A stretch of DNA of 64,000 nt from Planctomycetota bacterium. GTDB lineage: Bacteria; Planctomycetota; Uabimicrobiia; Uabimicrobiales; Uabimicrobiaceae. The notes beneath the pieces were generated by a model, which saw only the letters and a program-made list of their open reading frames with translations, searched no databases and was not told where the DNA came from. Position 1 is the stretch's first letter. Each line of letters opens with the position of its first letter. Below, in pieces: positions 51,167-60,800 of this stretch. The translations under genes and the position numbers were made by a program. Where the stretch lies: positions 33,527 to 97,526 of the forward strand of contig JAJDCR010000165.1 in the NCBI GenBank assembly GCA_029260735.1. The letters are read 5' to 3'.

Positions 51167-54100
51167 CTATTTCTCCAAATCAATTTTTAAATTTTTGGCT
51201 AAATTTTTGGTTTTATTCTTAGCTCCATCAAAATTGAATTCACCTATGCACTTTTCAATGGGCTTAACTTGTTGGGAAGAAAGGTATTCCTTCAACTCAT
51301 TCAGAAATGGTTCAACATCATAAGGATTGTAGTTATCTAAGGCTTTTAGTATTTCATTAAGTAACTGTGCTACAAAAGCTTGGTCCCACACTTTCTTAGG
51401 TTTCTTTTCTTCTATTTTTCCTTCTTCCCAATTTTCTATAGAAGTAATAGTTTTACTTAAAGCAAATCCAAGAGAGGGTAATTTTTCTTTAAGCACATCC
51501 CAGTTTTTTACTTTGGCAGCACTTTCAATTTCTCCTGCTATGATATAGATTTGTGTCATAGCTAAGTTACCGGATAAACCTCTCAAAGCGTGAGAAATAC
51601 TTTGAATTTCTTTCTCATTCATTTTCTTGAAAAGATGTGGATCATCTATTAGTTTCTTATATTTTTTCACAAAGTTTTTCAAAGCATCTATATAAGTTTG
51701 TTTGTCTTGCCAAGTTTCCAAGCCTTTTTTCACATCCACTCCCTCAAGGGAGAAACTTGTTTGTTTTACTAATTTCTTTGTGATGTGTCTGGGCATCTTT
51801 TTGATGACCACCCCTTTACCAAATGGAACAATTTTTTCCATTTGATTTAAAAGAAGATCAAAGCTAACGGGCTTTGCGGCTACTTCATCCATTCCGGCCG
51901 CTTTGTACTTACTTGTTTCCCCCTCCATGACACTAGCTGTCAAAGCAATGATAGGGATATGTCCACCGCAATTCTTTTCGAGTTTTCGTATATTTTTTGT
52001 CGCTTCAATACCATCTGTAATTGGCATATGGACATCCATGAGAATGATATCGAATTTTCCTTTTTCAAACTTCTCAATCGCTTCATTTCCATTTCTAGCA
52101 ATACTAACAACATGTTCGAACTGTTCTAAACGAATCTTGGCTAAAATTATATTGTCTTCGATATCCTCAGCGAGCAATACTTGGAAAGAACGCCTAGGCT
52201 GAACATTAATTTCATAAGAGTCAAAAACACCAGTTAAAACAGGTTTTGACTCAGTAGCAGGTAGAGTGATCGTGAAATGAAATGCACTTCCTTTATTCAC
52301 CTCACTTTCTAACCAAATTTTTCCTTCCATCAACTCAATGAGTTGCTTTGTGATTGTCGTCCCTAACCCTGTTCCCCCAAATCGGCGCGAAATACTTTCA
52401 TCTACCTGAGTAAAGGGCTGAAATATCGCTTCCTGCTTGTCAGCAGGGATACCAATACCAGTATCTACCACTGTAAAATGAACCAAATTATCTTTTTCCA
52501 AAGCTTCCACCTGTATCGTGACACTCCCTTTTTCAGTAAATTTAATGGCATTGCCAGCTAAATTTATCAGAATTTGCCTAAATTTGGAAGGATCTCCAAT
52601 CACATTGGAAATCTTGGGATCCATTTGCAAGTTTAAAACTAGTCCTTTCTCTCTTGCTATAATTTCCAATATTTGAACAATATTACAAAGTAATTTAGGA
52701 AGATTAAAGATTCTTTTTTCTAACTCCAGTTTACCGCTTTCGAACTTACTTACATCGAGGATATCATTAATCAACTGCAAAAGACCTTTAGCTGCACGGT
52801 AAGCTTTACTAAGATTTTCTCGTTGACCATGCGATAAACTAGTGTCATTTAAGGTTAGATCCACAAAACCAAGAATGGCGTTCATCGGAGTTCGTATTTC
52901 ATGACTCATATTAGCGAGAAAATTGCTTTTGGCTTTGGTGGCATCGTTGGATTTTAACAAAGCCTCATGTAACTCTACCTGGGATTTTTTCAAGCCTAAG
53001 AGATTTTCTTCTGTATTTTTTTTAGCCCTGTTAGCATCTTGCATAGCGCTTACAGCTGCCTCTTTTATCTTATTAAGCTCTGCTGTTCTATTCTGAATTA
53101 GGATCTCTAATTCATCATTCATTTGCTGAAGAGCGATTTCGGCCCTTGTTTGATTTGTGATATCATAGTTGATCCCGACCAAACGAACAGCCTTTCCTTT
53201 ATCGTTCCTATAAATATCTGCATCTGCTTTGATATAACGAATTTTTCCTGAGGAAAGTAAAATTCTAAAAGTTGTATTGTAAACTTCTCCGTTTTCAATA
53301 GCTTCGTTAAACTCCTGAATTGTCTTTTCTTTGTCTTTTGGATACAAGCAGTTTGTCCAGGCCAAGTAGTGATCTGTAAATGTTTTTTCTGAGATTTCAT
53401 ACAACTCAAACATGGATTTATCCCAAAAAAGAAAGTTTGTTTCTATGTTCAAATCAAATACCCCGAGCTTTGCTGCTTTTGTTGCCATTCCTAAACGTTC
53501 GGATAAGCTTTTGAAGCCCTCTTTCGTCTTATGTAAATCTTTTGTTTGTATTTCAATTTCTCTTGCCAAAAATTGGTTCATTCCTTTGTAGCCCTGGATC
53601 AAAAATAACAAACTAAGTATGCCAAAAACTCCTATTGAGCTGGCCAAAAGAAAGAGACCGAACAGATCTTCTTCCTTTTTCATCAAAATTGATTTCATGG
53701 GATGAACAATTTCCAAGATTCCTCTGACATCGCCCGTTTTCCAATTATCCTTTGGCGTTTGGGGATGAGTATTGTGACAATCTATACAGCTAGAACGCAT
53801 AACATCGGCTGTTGCGTATCTTAAAGCCTGCTGCCCTTTATAATTGGGCACAAATTCATAATAAGGTTTGTCCGGATTTTTATTGAGAAATTCCCAAGCT
53901 CTTACGGCAAAGTCATCACGTAGACCACCTCCGGTATTTCTACGCCAAGGGAAAGGATATTCACTGTAAAGCCAAGTTTCTGCACCGGAAAGGTTCTTTC
54001 CAATCGCTTTTCCCAATTCCATGCTAAAGGTTGCCGGCAAAGGAATTGCATTTTTCTTCGTCTTATGGTTATGTGTTACCTCAAAATCAGGATGGAGATT

Positions 54101-54313
54101 GACCTTTTCTACAACATTGTCAGTATAAAGCGTTCTGAATTCATCTAAAGCCTGAGAATAGAGTTTGGCACTTTCCAAAGCAGATGTTTCTATGAGACGA
54201 TTTTGAAGGTTTATGATATACCACAACAGTCCAACAATGCTTAAAATAACTACAAGCAATGAAATAAATATATGTTTCTTGAAGCTATTTGCAATTCGTT
54301 TTTTAGTCGCCAT
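51167..54313 (-). CDS. Hybrid sensor histidine kinase with heme-binding sensor, REC and HPt
   Basis: 1048 residues from the ATG at 54313; a GTG 12 nt upstream is also in frame. An N-terminal membrane helix (IFISLLVVILSIVGLLWYII) precedes a DUF3365/Tll0287-type domain with a c-type heme motif SCIDCH (Cys176, Cys179, His180). A second helix follows, then a PAS domain (AAKLGVFDLNIETNFLFWDK), a coiled coil, HisKA with the phospho-His in NMSHEIRTPMNAILG, HATPase with NLAGNAIKFT and FGGTGLG, a REC domain with DIILMDVHMP, and a C-terminal HPt-like domain with His in SISHALRGL. It probably senses redox state or a gas outside the cytoplasm. Its output partner is not in the window. Confidence 0.92.
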   Translation of the reverse strand: MATKKRIANSFKKHIFISLLVVILSIVGLLWYIINLQNRLIETSALESAKLYSQALDEFRTLYTDNVVEKVNLHPDFEVTHNHKTKKNAIPLPATFSMELGKAIGKNLSGAETWLYSEYPFPWRRNTGGGLRDDFAVRAWEFLNKNPDKPYYEFVPNYKGQQALRYATADVMRSSCIDCHNTHPQTPKDNWKTGDVRGILEIVHPMKSILMKKEEDLFGLFLLASSIGVFGILSLLFLIQGYKGMNQFLAREIEIQTKDLHKTKEGFKSLSERLGMATKAAKLGVFDLNIETNFLFWDKSMFELYEISEKTFTDHYLAWTNCLYPKDKEKTIQEFNEAIENGEVYNTTFRILLSSGKIRYIKADADIYRNDKGKAVRLVGINYDITNQTRAEIALQQMNDELEILIQNRTAELNKIKEAAVSAMQDANRAKKNTEENLLGLKKSQVELHEALLKSNDATKAKSNFLANMSHEIRTPMNAILGFVDLTLNDTSLSHGQRENLSKAYRAAKGLLQLINDILDVSKFESGKLELEKRIFNLPKLLCNIVQILEIIAREKGLVLNLQMDPKISNVIGDPSKFRQILINLAGNAIKFTEKGSVTIQVEALEKDNLVHFTVVDTGIGIPADKQEAIFQPFTQVDESISRRFGGTGLGTTITKQLIELMEGKIWLESEVNKGSAFHFTITLPATESKPVLTGVFDSYEINVQPRRSFQVLLAEDIEDNIILAKIRLEQFEHVVSIARNGNEAIEKFEKGKFDIILMDVHMPITDGIEATKNIRKLEKNCGGHIPIIALTASVMEGETSKYKAAGMDEVAAKPVSFDLLLNQMEKIVPFGKGVVIKKMPRHITKKLVKQTSFSLEGVDVKKGLETWQDKQTYIDALKNFVKKYKKLIDDPHLFKKMNEKEIQSISHALRGLSGNLAMTQIYIIAGEIESAAKVKNWDVLKEKLPSLGFALSKTITSIENWEEGKIEEKKPKKVWDQAFVAQLLNEILKALDNYNPYDVEPFLNELKEYLSSQQVKPIEKCIGEFNFDGAKNKTKNLAKNLKIDLEK

Positions 54314-54834
54314 ATCAATACCCACATTTTTAAAAAATGAGTGTTAGAATATAAGACTCTTAAAACATAAAATTTTCCTACTAAATAGGATATGTTCTTT
54401 TGAATTCCCACCTAGTTCAAAAGAATCACATGTCAATTGTATCGCAGAAAGCTAAAACTTGCTTGATAAAAGGTTTTATATTTTTTTTATCTATTTAATT
54501 TGAGCCTAGGTAGACGTTTAGGAATGACTCACAGCGTCAGAAATGATGACAGTGTCAGAAATGAAATAGCGGAGTTTTTAGGTAGGGATTATCTTGGAAG
54601 AAAAAAAAATGGCGACAATGAACGCTCATTACCTCGATTCGCTTATTTATAAAATGGACTATGATGAATTGAAAGCTAGATGCTTTTAATTCCACATAGT
54701 CACTCTATTGGGTGAGAACTGAAGATTCAAAACAAGTTGCGGCAAATAGAAGTTAAGGATTAGTACTTTGCTAGATAGCTTGTTAACCACATCTAGCAAA
54801 GGTTTATGAGCAGTATCCGGTAAGACAAATTTTT
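54314..54834. other. Gap with a stem-loop, no convincing gene
   Basis: 521 nt. An 11-bp stem (CTTTGCTAGAT 54766-54776 with ATCTAGCAAAG 54791-54801) follows the minus-strand gene ending at 54835, but without a T-run. A 26-codon frame at 54609 is too short to support. Confidence 0.4.
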
Positions 54835-55461
54835 TCAACGACGAACAGAAACAAGAGATCCACCTATTAAGGCGACTAATAAAAGAAAATAGCTAGCTGG
54901 TTCAGGAACAGCTGCTTCTCCTTCTTCTCCTGTAACGAAAAAACGTGCGTTACTAAAACCACCTTGGCTAAAGGAGCTGGTTCCGTTGCGAAAAAAGAAG
55001 TTGGGATCACCAATCTGCGTTCCGTTAGCTATAATATTACCGTTCCCACTTGCTCCGAATAAGCCAGAACCAAATATTACGGCATAAAATCCAGAATCAA
55101 GAGTGACAGATAAATTAACAGAAACTTCCTGCGAAGGATCAAAAACATTAAAAACACTACTACCTAAAACATCTGAACTATTAAGTGTAAGAGAATCAGG
55201 GAAATCAGTAAGGCTAGTAAGCTCTACAATTGCACCAAAGAAAGTTCCGCTACCCCTGAAGTGGCCTCCAATTGCGGTGGTCGTTACCGTCGAAGTGACT
55301 TGAAAACGTCCGCCCAAAAACTGGCTTGAGTTAACTGAAGTACCGCCATTAGTTGACCCCGTTGCCCCTAAAGTAGCACTTTCGTAGATAAAAGCAGCAT
55401 GTAATGATGTAGACATCGCTATAATCAACATAAAATATAGAGAAATATGAAATTGCTTCAT
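54835..55461 (-). CDS. PEP-CTERM sorting-domain protein
   Basis: 208 residues from the ATG at 55461 with GGGGATT upstream; the longer frame adds 58 residues that would bury the signal peptide (ISLYFMLIIAMSTSLHAAF). The sorting tag is VPEPASYFLLLVALIGG. The body is beta-rich and Gly/Ser/Thr-rich (VTSTVTTTAIGGHFRGSGTF). It is divergent from another PEP-CTERM gene across a 338-nt gap. Confidence 0.85.
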   Translation of the reverse strand: MKQFHISLYFMLIIAMSTSLHAAFIYESATLGATGSTNGGTSVNSSQFLGGRFQVTSTVTTTAIGGHFRGSGTFFGAIVELTSLTDFPDSLTLNSSDVLGSSVFNVFDPSQEVSVNLSVTLDSGFYAVIFGSGLFGASGNGNIIANGTQIGDPNFFFRNGTSSFSQGGFSNARFFVTGEEGEAAVPEPASYFLLLVALIGGSLVSVRR

Positions 55462-55799
55462 AATAATCCCCTTCCATAAATTCTGAACTAACTCTAAAAC
55501 ATGCCAAGTAAAAACAATAAAAATAACTAATTTAGTATAACTAACAATATTAAAAATTTCAAAACAAATATTCGATTTAATCAAGTAGGCATATAAATAA
55601 AACCTGGGGCTGCGCACGCTGCCATTGTAAGACATCTAGGCTTCAGCAATCACAGTGAACAAAATTATTAATTATGACAAAAAAATACAATATTTCATAT
55701 ATTGCTAACATTTATGTTGCTATTTAACTAAAAGATACTATCTTAAACTATATAGAATATATTTCATGATAGATTTTTTTTGTAAGGAACATTAAAAAA
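55462..55799. other. Divergent promoter region, no gene
   Basis: 338 nt, AT-rich, between divergent PEP-CTERM genes. It presumably carries both promoters. No specific site can be supported. Confidence 0.35.
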
Positions 55800-56423
55800 A
55801 TGAACAAACCAACTTTCTTATTTATTGTCTTGTCTTTGGTAGTGAGCCTAGCATTGCATGCTGATCCTACGGTAGTTACTATGACGGGAACATTGAATTC
55901 AGGCAATAGTTTAAATGGAAGTAGCCTTGATGGACAAACTTTTACTCTTAAATTGTTTACTGATACCTCCGCGCCAGATATATTTGTTGATGCCTCTAAT
56001 TCTAACTTTGGTGTATTTGCGGCTACTGAAGTCTGGACATTCAGTGGTGGAGATTCCTTTGTTGGAGATTCAGGAGCAGCATTTTATCTTGTTGTTAACG
56101 ATGGTAGTGTCGGAATCATTGGCGGAGTTGACAGTTCTAATGTAAATGCAGGATTTGCAGGTTTCAGTGCGGCCCTCCTAGGTCTCATTCCCGATCCTAA
56201 TGTAGTGTCTGCTTTTCCATTGACAACTATAGACGATACTAATGTTGCAGGCCTTACCAGGACAAATTCTAGCGGAGACAACTTTTTCCAAGCATCGATA
56301 ACTGTATTAACTGCTAAAGCAGAAACAGAAGTAGGAGCAGGAACTGCCGTTCCAGAACCGACTTCTCTAGTTTTACTAGGATTGACAGGGATATTTTTAT
56401 TCCTAAGAAAATGCCCCAAATAA
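55800..56423 (+). CDS. PEP-CTERM sorting-domain protein
   Basis: 207 residues, ATG preceded by AAGGAAC. Signal peptide (FLFIVLSLVVSLALHADP); tag VPEPTSLVLLGLTGIFLFLR. The body (VTMTGTLNSGNSLNGSSLDG) is rich in small residues and beta strands. It shares with its divergent neighbour only the general layout. A terminator lies about 165 nt beyond its stop. Confidence 0.85.
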   Translation: MNKPTFLFIVLSLVVSLALHADPTVVTMTGTLNSGNSLNGSSLDGQTFTLKLFTDTSAPDIFVDASNSNFGVFAATEVWTFSGGDSFVGDSGAAFYLVVNDGSVGIIGGVDSSNVNAGFAGFSAALLGLIPDPNVVSAFPLTTIDDTNVAGLTRTNSSGDNFFQASITVLTAKAETEVGAGTAVPEPTSLVLLGLTGIFLFLRKCPK

Positions 56424-56585
56424 TGATGACACAGCTTAAATTTACTTCATGATAAAAACATTTTGTTTGATTCAGCACGTTTAAAATATTTTTCCATTAC
56501 ATTATGGATACTAGGGAAATCATGCAGAATATTGTTTATTTGTTTACGGGCTTCCTTATCTAGAAGTATCTTGCGTAGGCAAAAA

Positions 56586-56622
56586 AAAGCTATCTTGTTG
56601 AACAACAAGATAGCTTTTTTTG
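56586..56622. terminator. Bidirectional intrinsic terminator
   Basis: AAGCTATCTTGTT pairs with AACAAGATAGCTT (loop GAAC), flanked by A-run and T-run. Confidence 0.92.
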
Positions 56623-56824
56623 TTTTTACTCACTTCTTCTAATTACAAGAAAAGTGCTTGAGCTAATTTAAATAGAGCTATTCTCTAGAGCACCTTCATC
56701 GGTAATCCCGAAAAACAAATTTGTCCCTGTGAATACGTGCTGCGGTCAATTCAAAGCTTTTTTATGGGAAAACAAAAAAACATTGTCTTTATCTCATATT
56801 TTTGTACACTGATGGTCTATAGTC

Positions 56825-56844
56825 TTATCTGCTCGTGCAGATAA
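56825..56844 (+). promoter_or_regulatory. Perfect hairpin in the selenoprotein gene leader
   Basis: TTATCTGC pairs with GCAGATAA around TCGT, 33 nt before the start codon. Operator or leader structure; no factor can be named. Confidence 0.45.
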
Positions 56845-56876
56845 ATTAACAAAATCCTCATGTATAGGAGCAATTC

Positions 56877-57734
56877 ATGAATAAATCTATCATCGCTAAG
56901 ACGGTAGGTGCTCTTGTTATACTGGTCGCTGGCTTTTATATTGGTAGTCTTTTGTATTACCAAACCCCTCAGGACAATTTTGCTGGCTGGCACCACTCTC
57001 TCGAAGAGGGAAAACAAGATGCAAAGGCTCGTCAAGTGCCTATGTTAGTTAAAGTGGGTAACCAGTGGTGACTCAGTTGTAATAAACTGGATGCCGTGAC
57101 GCTATCCTCTCCCGAATTTAAGAAACACGAAGGTCGTTTTAGCTTAGTTAAGCTAGATACTTCGGATGAAAAACAAAAAAAAGATGCCCAGAGTTTAAAT
57201 GTAAAAGGACTTCCTTGGATTCTCCTTTTTGCTGCTAGTGGGACTGAGTTAGAAAGATGGCAGGGTGTTACTCCTGCTACGGAATTGATTGCTGGTGTGG
57301 ATGCTGCTTTGAAAAAAGCAAGCACTGTGGCAATTGCACCCAAAGAAGAAATGAAAGAAGGCGGAGAAAAAAAAGAAGCTACTGATACTCCGAAAAAAGA
57401 AAAGACCATTCAGTGGATCTACTCTCTTGCCGATGCAAAAAAACAAGCCCAAGAAAAGCAAAAGCCACTTTTCGTTAAATTTGGTGCTCCCTGGTGAGGC
57501 GCTTGTGTAAAACTGAATGCCGTGTTGCATTCTAACCCTACCATAGTTGCTGAACTAGAAAATTTTGTTTGCTTAAAATTAGAAAAAGGCAAGCATAATG
57601 AAGCATTTGAAGAGCTTAAGATGAAATCTATACCCGCCATTATCATGCATGATAAAGATGGCAAAGAGATTTTTCGGAACACTGGCATGCTTTCGGAAGA
57701 AAAGATTATTGCCGCTTTGAAAGCCGCTCTTTAA
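56877..57734 (+). CDS. Membrane-anchored tandem thioredoxin-fold selenoprotein with two UGA-encoded residues
   Basis: Read through two in-frame TGA codons (57069-57071 and 57495-57497), this is one 285-residue protein. It has a good start (AGGAG, 6 nt, ATG) and a final TAA. An N-terminal hydrophobic helix (TVGALVILVAGFYIGSLLYY) anchors it. Domain 1 has GNQW-U65-LSC and a cis-Pro segment (KGLPWILLF). Domain 2 has GAPW-U207-GAC and SIPAIIMH. Each U occupies the first Cys of W-C-x-x-C, the usual place of Sec in thioredoxin-fold selenoproteins. A charged linker (about 145-180) joins the domains, which recall DsbD-gamma/thioredoxin_7 proteins. The fold is on the exported side if the helix is a signal anchor. 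TGA is used as a normal stop elsewhere (for example modC), so a changed code is unlikely. selA, selB, selC and selD are not in the window. Confidence 0.85.
57089..57107 (+). promoter_or_regulatory. Candidate bacterial SECIS element 1
   Basis: It starts 17 nt after the first TGA. GGATG pairs with TATCC (one G-T), then a C/C mismatch, then CG/CG, leaving a three-base loop TGA with G in second position. This distance and a G in the first two loop bases agree with the general bacterial SECIS model. Confidence 0.6.
57515..57532 (+). promoter_or_regulatory. Candidate bacterial SECIS element 2
   Basis: It starts 17 nt after the second TGA. GAATGC pairs perfectly with GCATTC around loop CGTGTT, with G in second position. 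It has the same offset as element 1, but with different base pairs in part of the stem. Confidence 0.68.
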
Positions 57735-57765
57735 GTTAGACCTTAAGGAAGAATCTTAAGTAATC

Positions 57766-57794
57766 CCCTGGGCTTAGCAACTCTAAGCTCAGGG
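57766..57794. terminator. Stem-loop between convergent genes
   Basis: CCCTGGGCTTAG pairs with CTAAGCTCAGGG (one G-T). There is no strong T-run on either side, but it sits between the ends of two convergent genes. Confidence 0.55.
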
Positions 57795-57817
57795 AAAAAC
57801 TAAGTGAATAACCTCAC

Positions 57818-60800
57818 TTATTCCTGCCAAATCTTCACTTCTCCTTCTCTGCTGAAAGTCACAAATTTATCTTTATTGCGACTGACGACCAAACCTAAAA
57901 CCCTATCTTTGTGAGCAGATATTGTAAGAAGCGCTCTGGGAATATGATAAAGCTTCTTAGAGTCTCTGTAAGGCCACACTTTAATTTTTCCGTCCTCTCC
58001 TATTGATATAATTCTTTTTTCCGTGGAAGAGAAAAAACAACCTCGCACTGCTCGGCTATGTTTTTCATAGACGGCTATTTTCCGTCCTTGCTTTAAATCC
58101 CAAACAATTAAACGGCCATCTTTTCCTCCCGAGACAATTCTATCTCCCTTTTGGTTGAATGCTAGGCAGGAAAATCTAAAACCAGGTAGCTCAAAGAGAG
58201 GTTCTCGTTTTATTCGTTTAATTTGTTCTGTAATAGAAGGGATATTGGCATTCCAGATAAAAAGAGAATTACCACTACAAGCAGCTATTTTTGTCCCTTC
58301 TGGATGAAAAGTTACTTTGGAAAGAGGATTTAAATGCCCGACGAACTCTACCACAGGTTTTGCAAAAACCACAGGCTCATTTTTTTTCGGGAAAGGAGGG
58401 ATTTCCCATAAAAAGAAAGATCCTTCTTTATTCGCCGCAGCAACTTTTCTATTATCAGAACTATAAGCGCAAGTCGCAATATTGCGTGAGATTTGCTCAA
58501 AAATGACTAGTTTTTCTTTGCTTTCTAAGTCGTATATCTCTAATTGCTCTATCTCTTCTCTTTTTCCGACGAGCACTCTTTTTTTATCGGGGGCAAGTAC
58601 GCCATGGGTGAGGTTAAAACTAGGGATAGGTTGATTACGAATTTGAAATAATTTTTCTCCGGTTTCCCCATCCCAAAACTTTAGATAAGCAGATTTTTTC
58701 TGGAGGGTGGCCACCATTTTCCCATCCAAACTCAGAGAAAGCGATTCGATCTTATCTTTTTCTAAGGGTAAAACAAAAGGACGAGGAGGATTTTCGGCCA
58801 AAGAGAGCTTCCAAAGCTTGACCAAACCGTCTTGTCCTCCTGAAATCAATGTTTCTCCCTTTGAGTCGATATCACAAGTTACTACAGACTGGTGGTGTCC
58901 CTTAAAAATTCGAAGTGCGCTTCTTTTTTCAATATCCCATAGAGTGAGAGTTCCATCCTCGCTGGCCAAAACAAGTGTCTTTCCACTAGGGTGGAAAGCA
59001 CCTGCCCGAAGAGCCCCACTCTCTCCTGGAAAAGTACCTTTTATTTTCGGGGCTAACATGTCCCATAAGCTAAAGTTATCGTTATAAAGTACAAGCAAGT
59101 TCTTTCCATCAGGGCTAAAGACAACGCGACGAGGCTTCCCTATTTCTCTTTCTTTTTCTCTTTCTTTTTCTCTTTCTTTTGAGGAGAAGAAAGTTTTTTC
59201 GGAGAGATGCCATTGGTTCTTACTTTTTCCCACAGACCAAAGCTTTACTTCCCCATTGTCTCCTGCTGTGGCCAGTATTTTCCCCTCGGGATGAAAAGAA
59301 CAATCCAAGATATTATTATAAAAGAAAGAATAGTAAGCTTTTTCCACGAAGAGTTTTTGTCCTGTCTTAGCATCCGACAAGATGAGGTTTTCATGAAGCT
59401 TTTCTGTCTTTATTTTTTCTTCTTCTGGCATAGCACGATTTTGATAGCGATTGTAAGTCCCGTCAGGGGAAGCTTCATAGCAAGATAAAACAATATCATA
59501 TTTGGGATGAAAAACACAACGGCTTCCCAAATTGTGATGCCCTAAAATAGAAATTTGCTTTGCACGGCTCGTCCGAAGATCATAGATAGCAAGAAAACTT
59601 TTCTCGGCAAAGGGAACCGGTTGAAAGCTATTGTAAAGAACCGCTAAAAGAAACCCATCTGAACTAAAGCTAACACTTTTACCTTTATACTTGGCCGGAA
59701 TAGGAAAAGAGTAAAGCTCTTTTTTTTCTGATAAGCTCCAAACTTTAACTTCTTCTAAGTCGATTTGAGCAAAAACTTGTTCCGTCGGGCTAAAAACACA
59801 CTGCTGGACACTTGTTTTTCCAGAGAGGCTTGCGTATTCGTTATGGGCTTTATGATGTAACCATTTCCACTCCCAATCTCTCATTTCTGGAGAACAATCT
59901 TTTAAGCAATAGTCCGCTTCTGCAATGTTTTTATTTTGCGTAAAAAACTGGGCTAAACTAATGTTCGCGTAGTAGAGCTTTTCTTTGGTATTACTCTCTT
60001 CTTCTTTGGCTTTCTCTTCTGCTTTTTGTGCTAGTTTTCTCAATGACTCCGACTTTAGACGAGCCACTTTTTCTCTCTCTTTTGCAACGATCGCTTCGTT
60101 TCTGGTTTGTGTAAGTTGCCCAATAAACCCCAAGGTTCCTAGGATGACAAATACAATCATTAGAGAAATAACTTTATTCCGCTGGGTCCACTTTTTTAAA
60201 TGATTCAATTTTCCCATCGGTCTAGCAATGACAGGCTTTCCTTCTAAAAAATTTCTTAAATCTCTTGCTAAAAGATAGGCATTAGGGTAACGATCTTCAC
60301 GATCCTTACTTAAGCACTTAAGACATATCGCTTCTAAATCAATAGGGACATCTGGATTTAAACTTCTGGGGCGAACAGGTTCTTCTTTAATAACTTGGTA
60401 TAAAACTCTTAGATAACTATCTCCTTTAAAGGGGGGAGAGCCTGTTAAAATATGATAAAGAGTGGCTCCTAAAGAATAGATATCGCTACGATTATCAACC
60501 CCTACTCCCTCTGCTTGCTCTGGTGGCATATAAGGTAAGGTACCGACTCCTCCACTATTTTGAGAAAACGCTGACTCCTGATCTAAAGCCTTGGCAAGCC
60601 CAAAATCGGTAATTTTGGGCTCTTGCTTGCGTGTCATCACAATATTAGAGGGTTTAATATCTCGGTGGATAATTCCCTCTCTATGAGCGACCTGCAAGGC
60701 AGAGCTGCATTTTTGAATAATTCTCGCAGCCTGCTGAGAAGAAATTACTCCGCTTTGGATAATTTGTGTAATAGATCCCCCCTCTATATATTCCATAGTA

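Larger units (their letters stand above)
56424..56876. other. Gap holding a terminator and a regulatory-looking hairpin
   Basis: 453 nt. Apart from the two structures listed separately (56586-56622 and 56825-56844), nothing is recognised. Confidence 0.4.

Noticed and set aside
54609..54689. 26-codon frame MATMNAHYLDSL...
   Set aside because: Too short, no signal peptide or ribosome site of note; cannot be supported.
57069..57497. TGA read as Trp (altered code) in the thioredoxin-fold gene
   Set aside because: Both TGA codons directly follow a TGG Trp codon and sit where Cys is expected. TGA acts as a normal stop elsewhere (modC), and ordinary genes in the window contain no in-frame TGA.
56877..57734. 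Pseudogene with two nonsense mutations
   Set aside because: Two independent mutations to TGA at the homologous Cys positions, with the frame intact everywhere else and matching hairpins, is much less likely than Sec coding.
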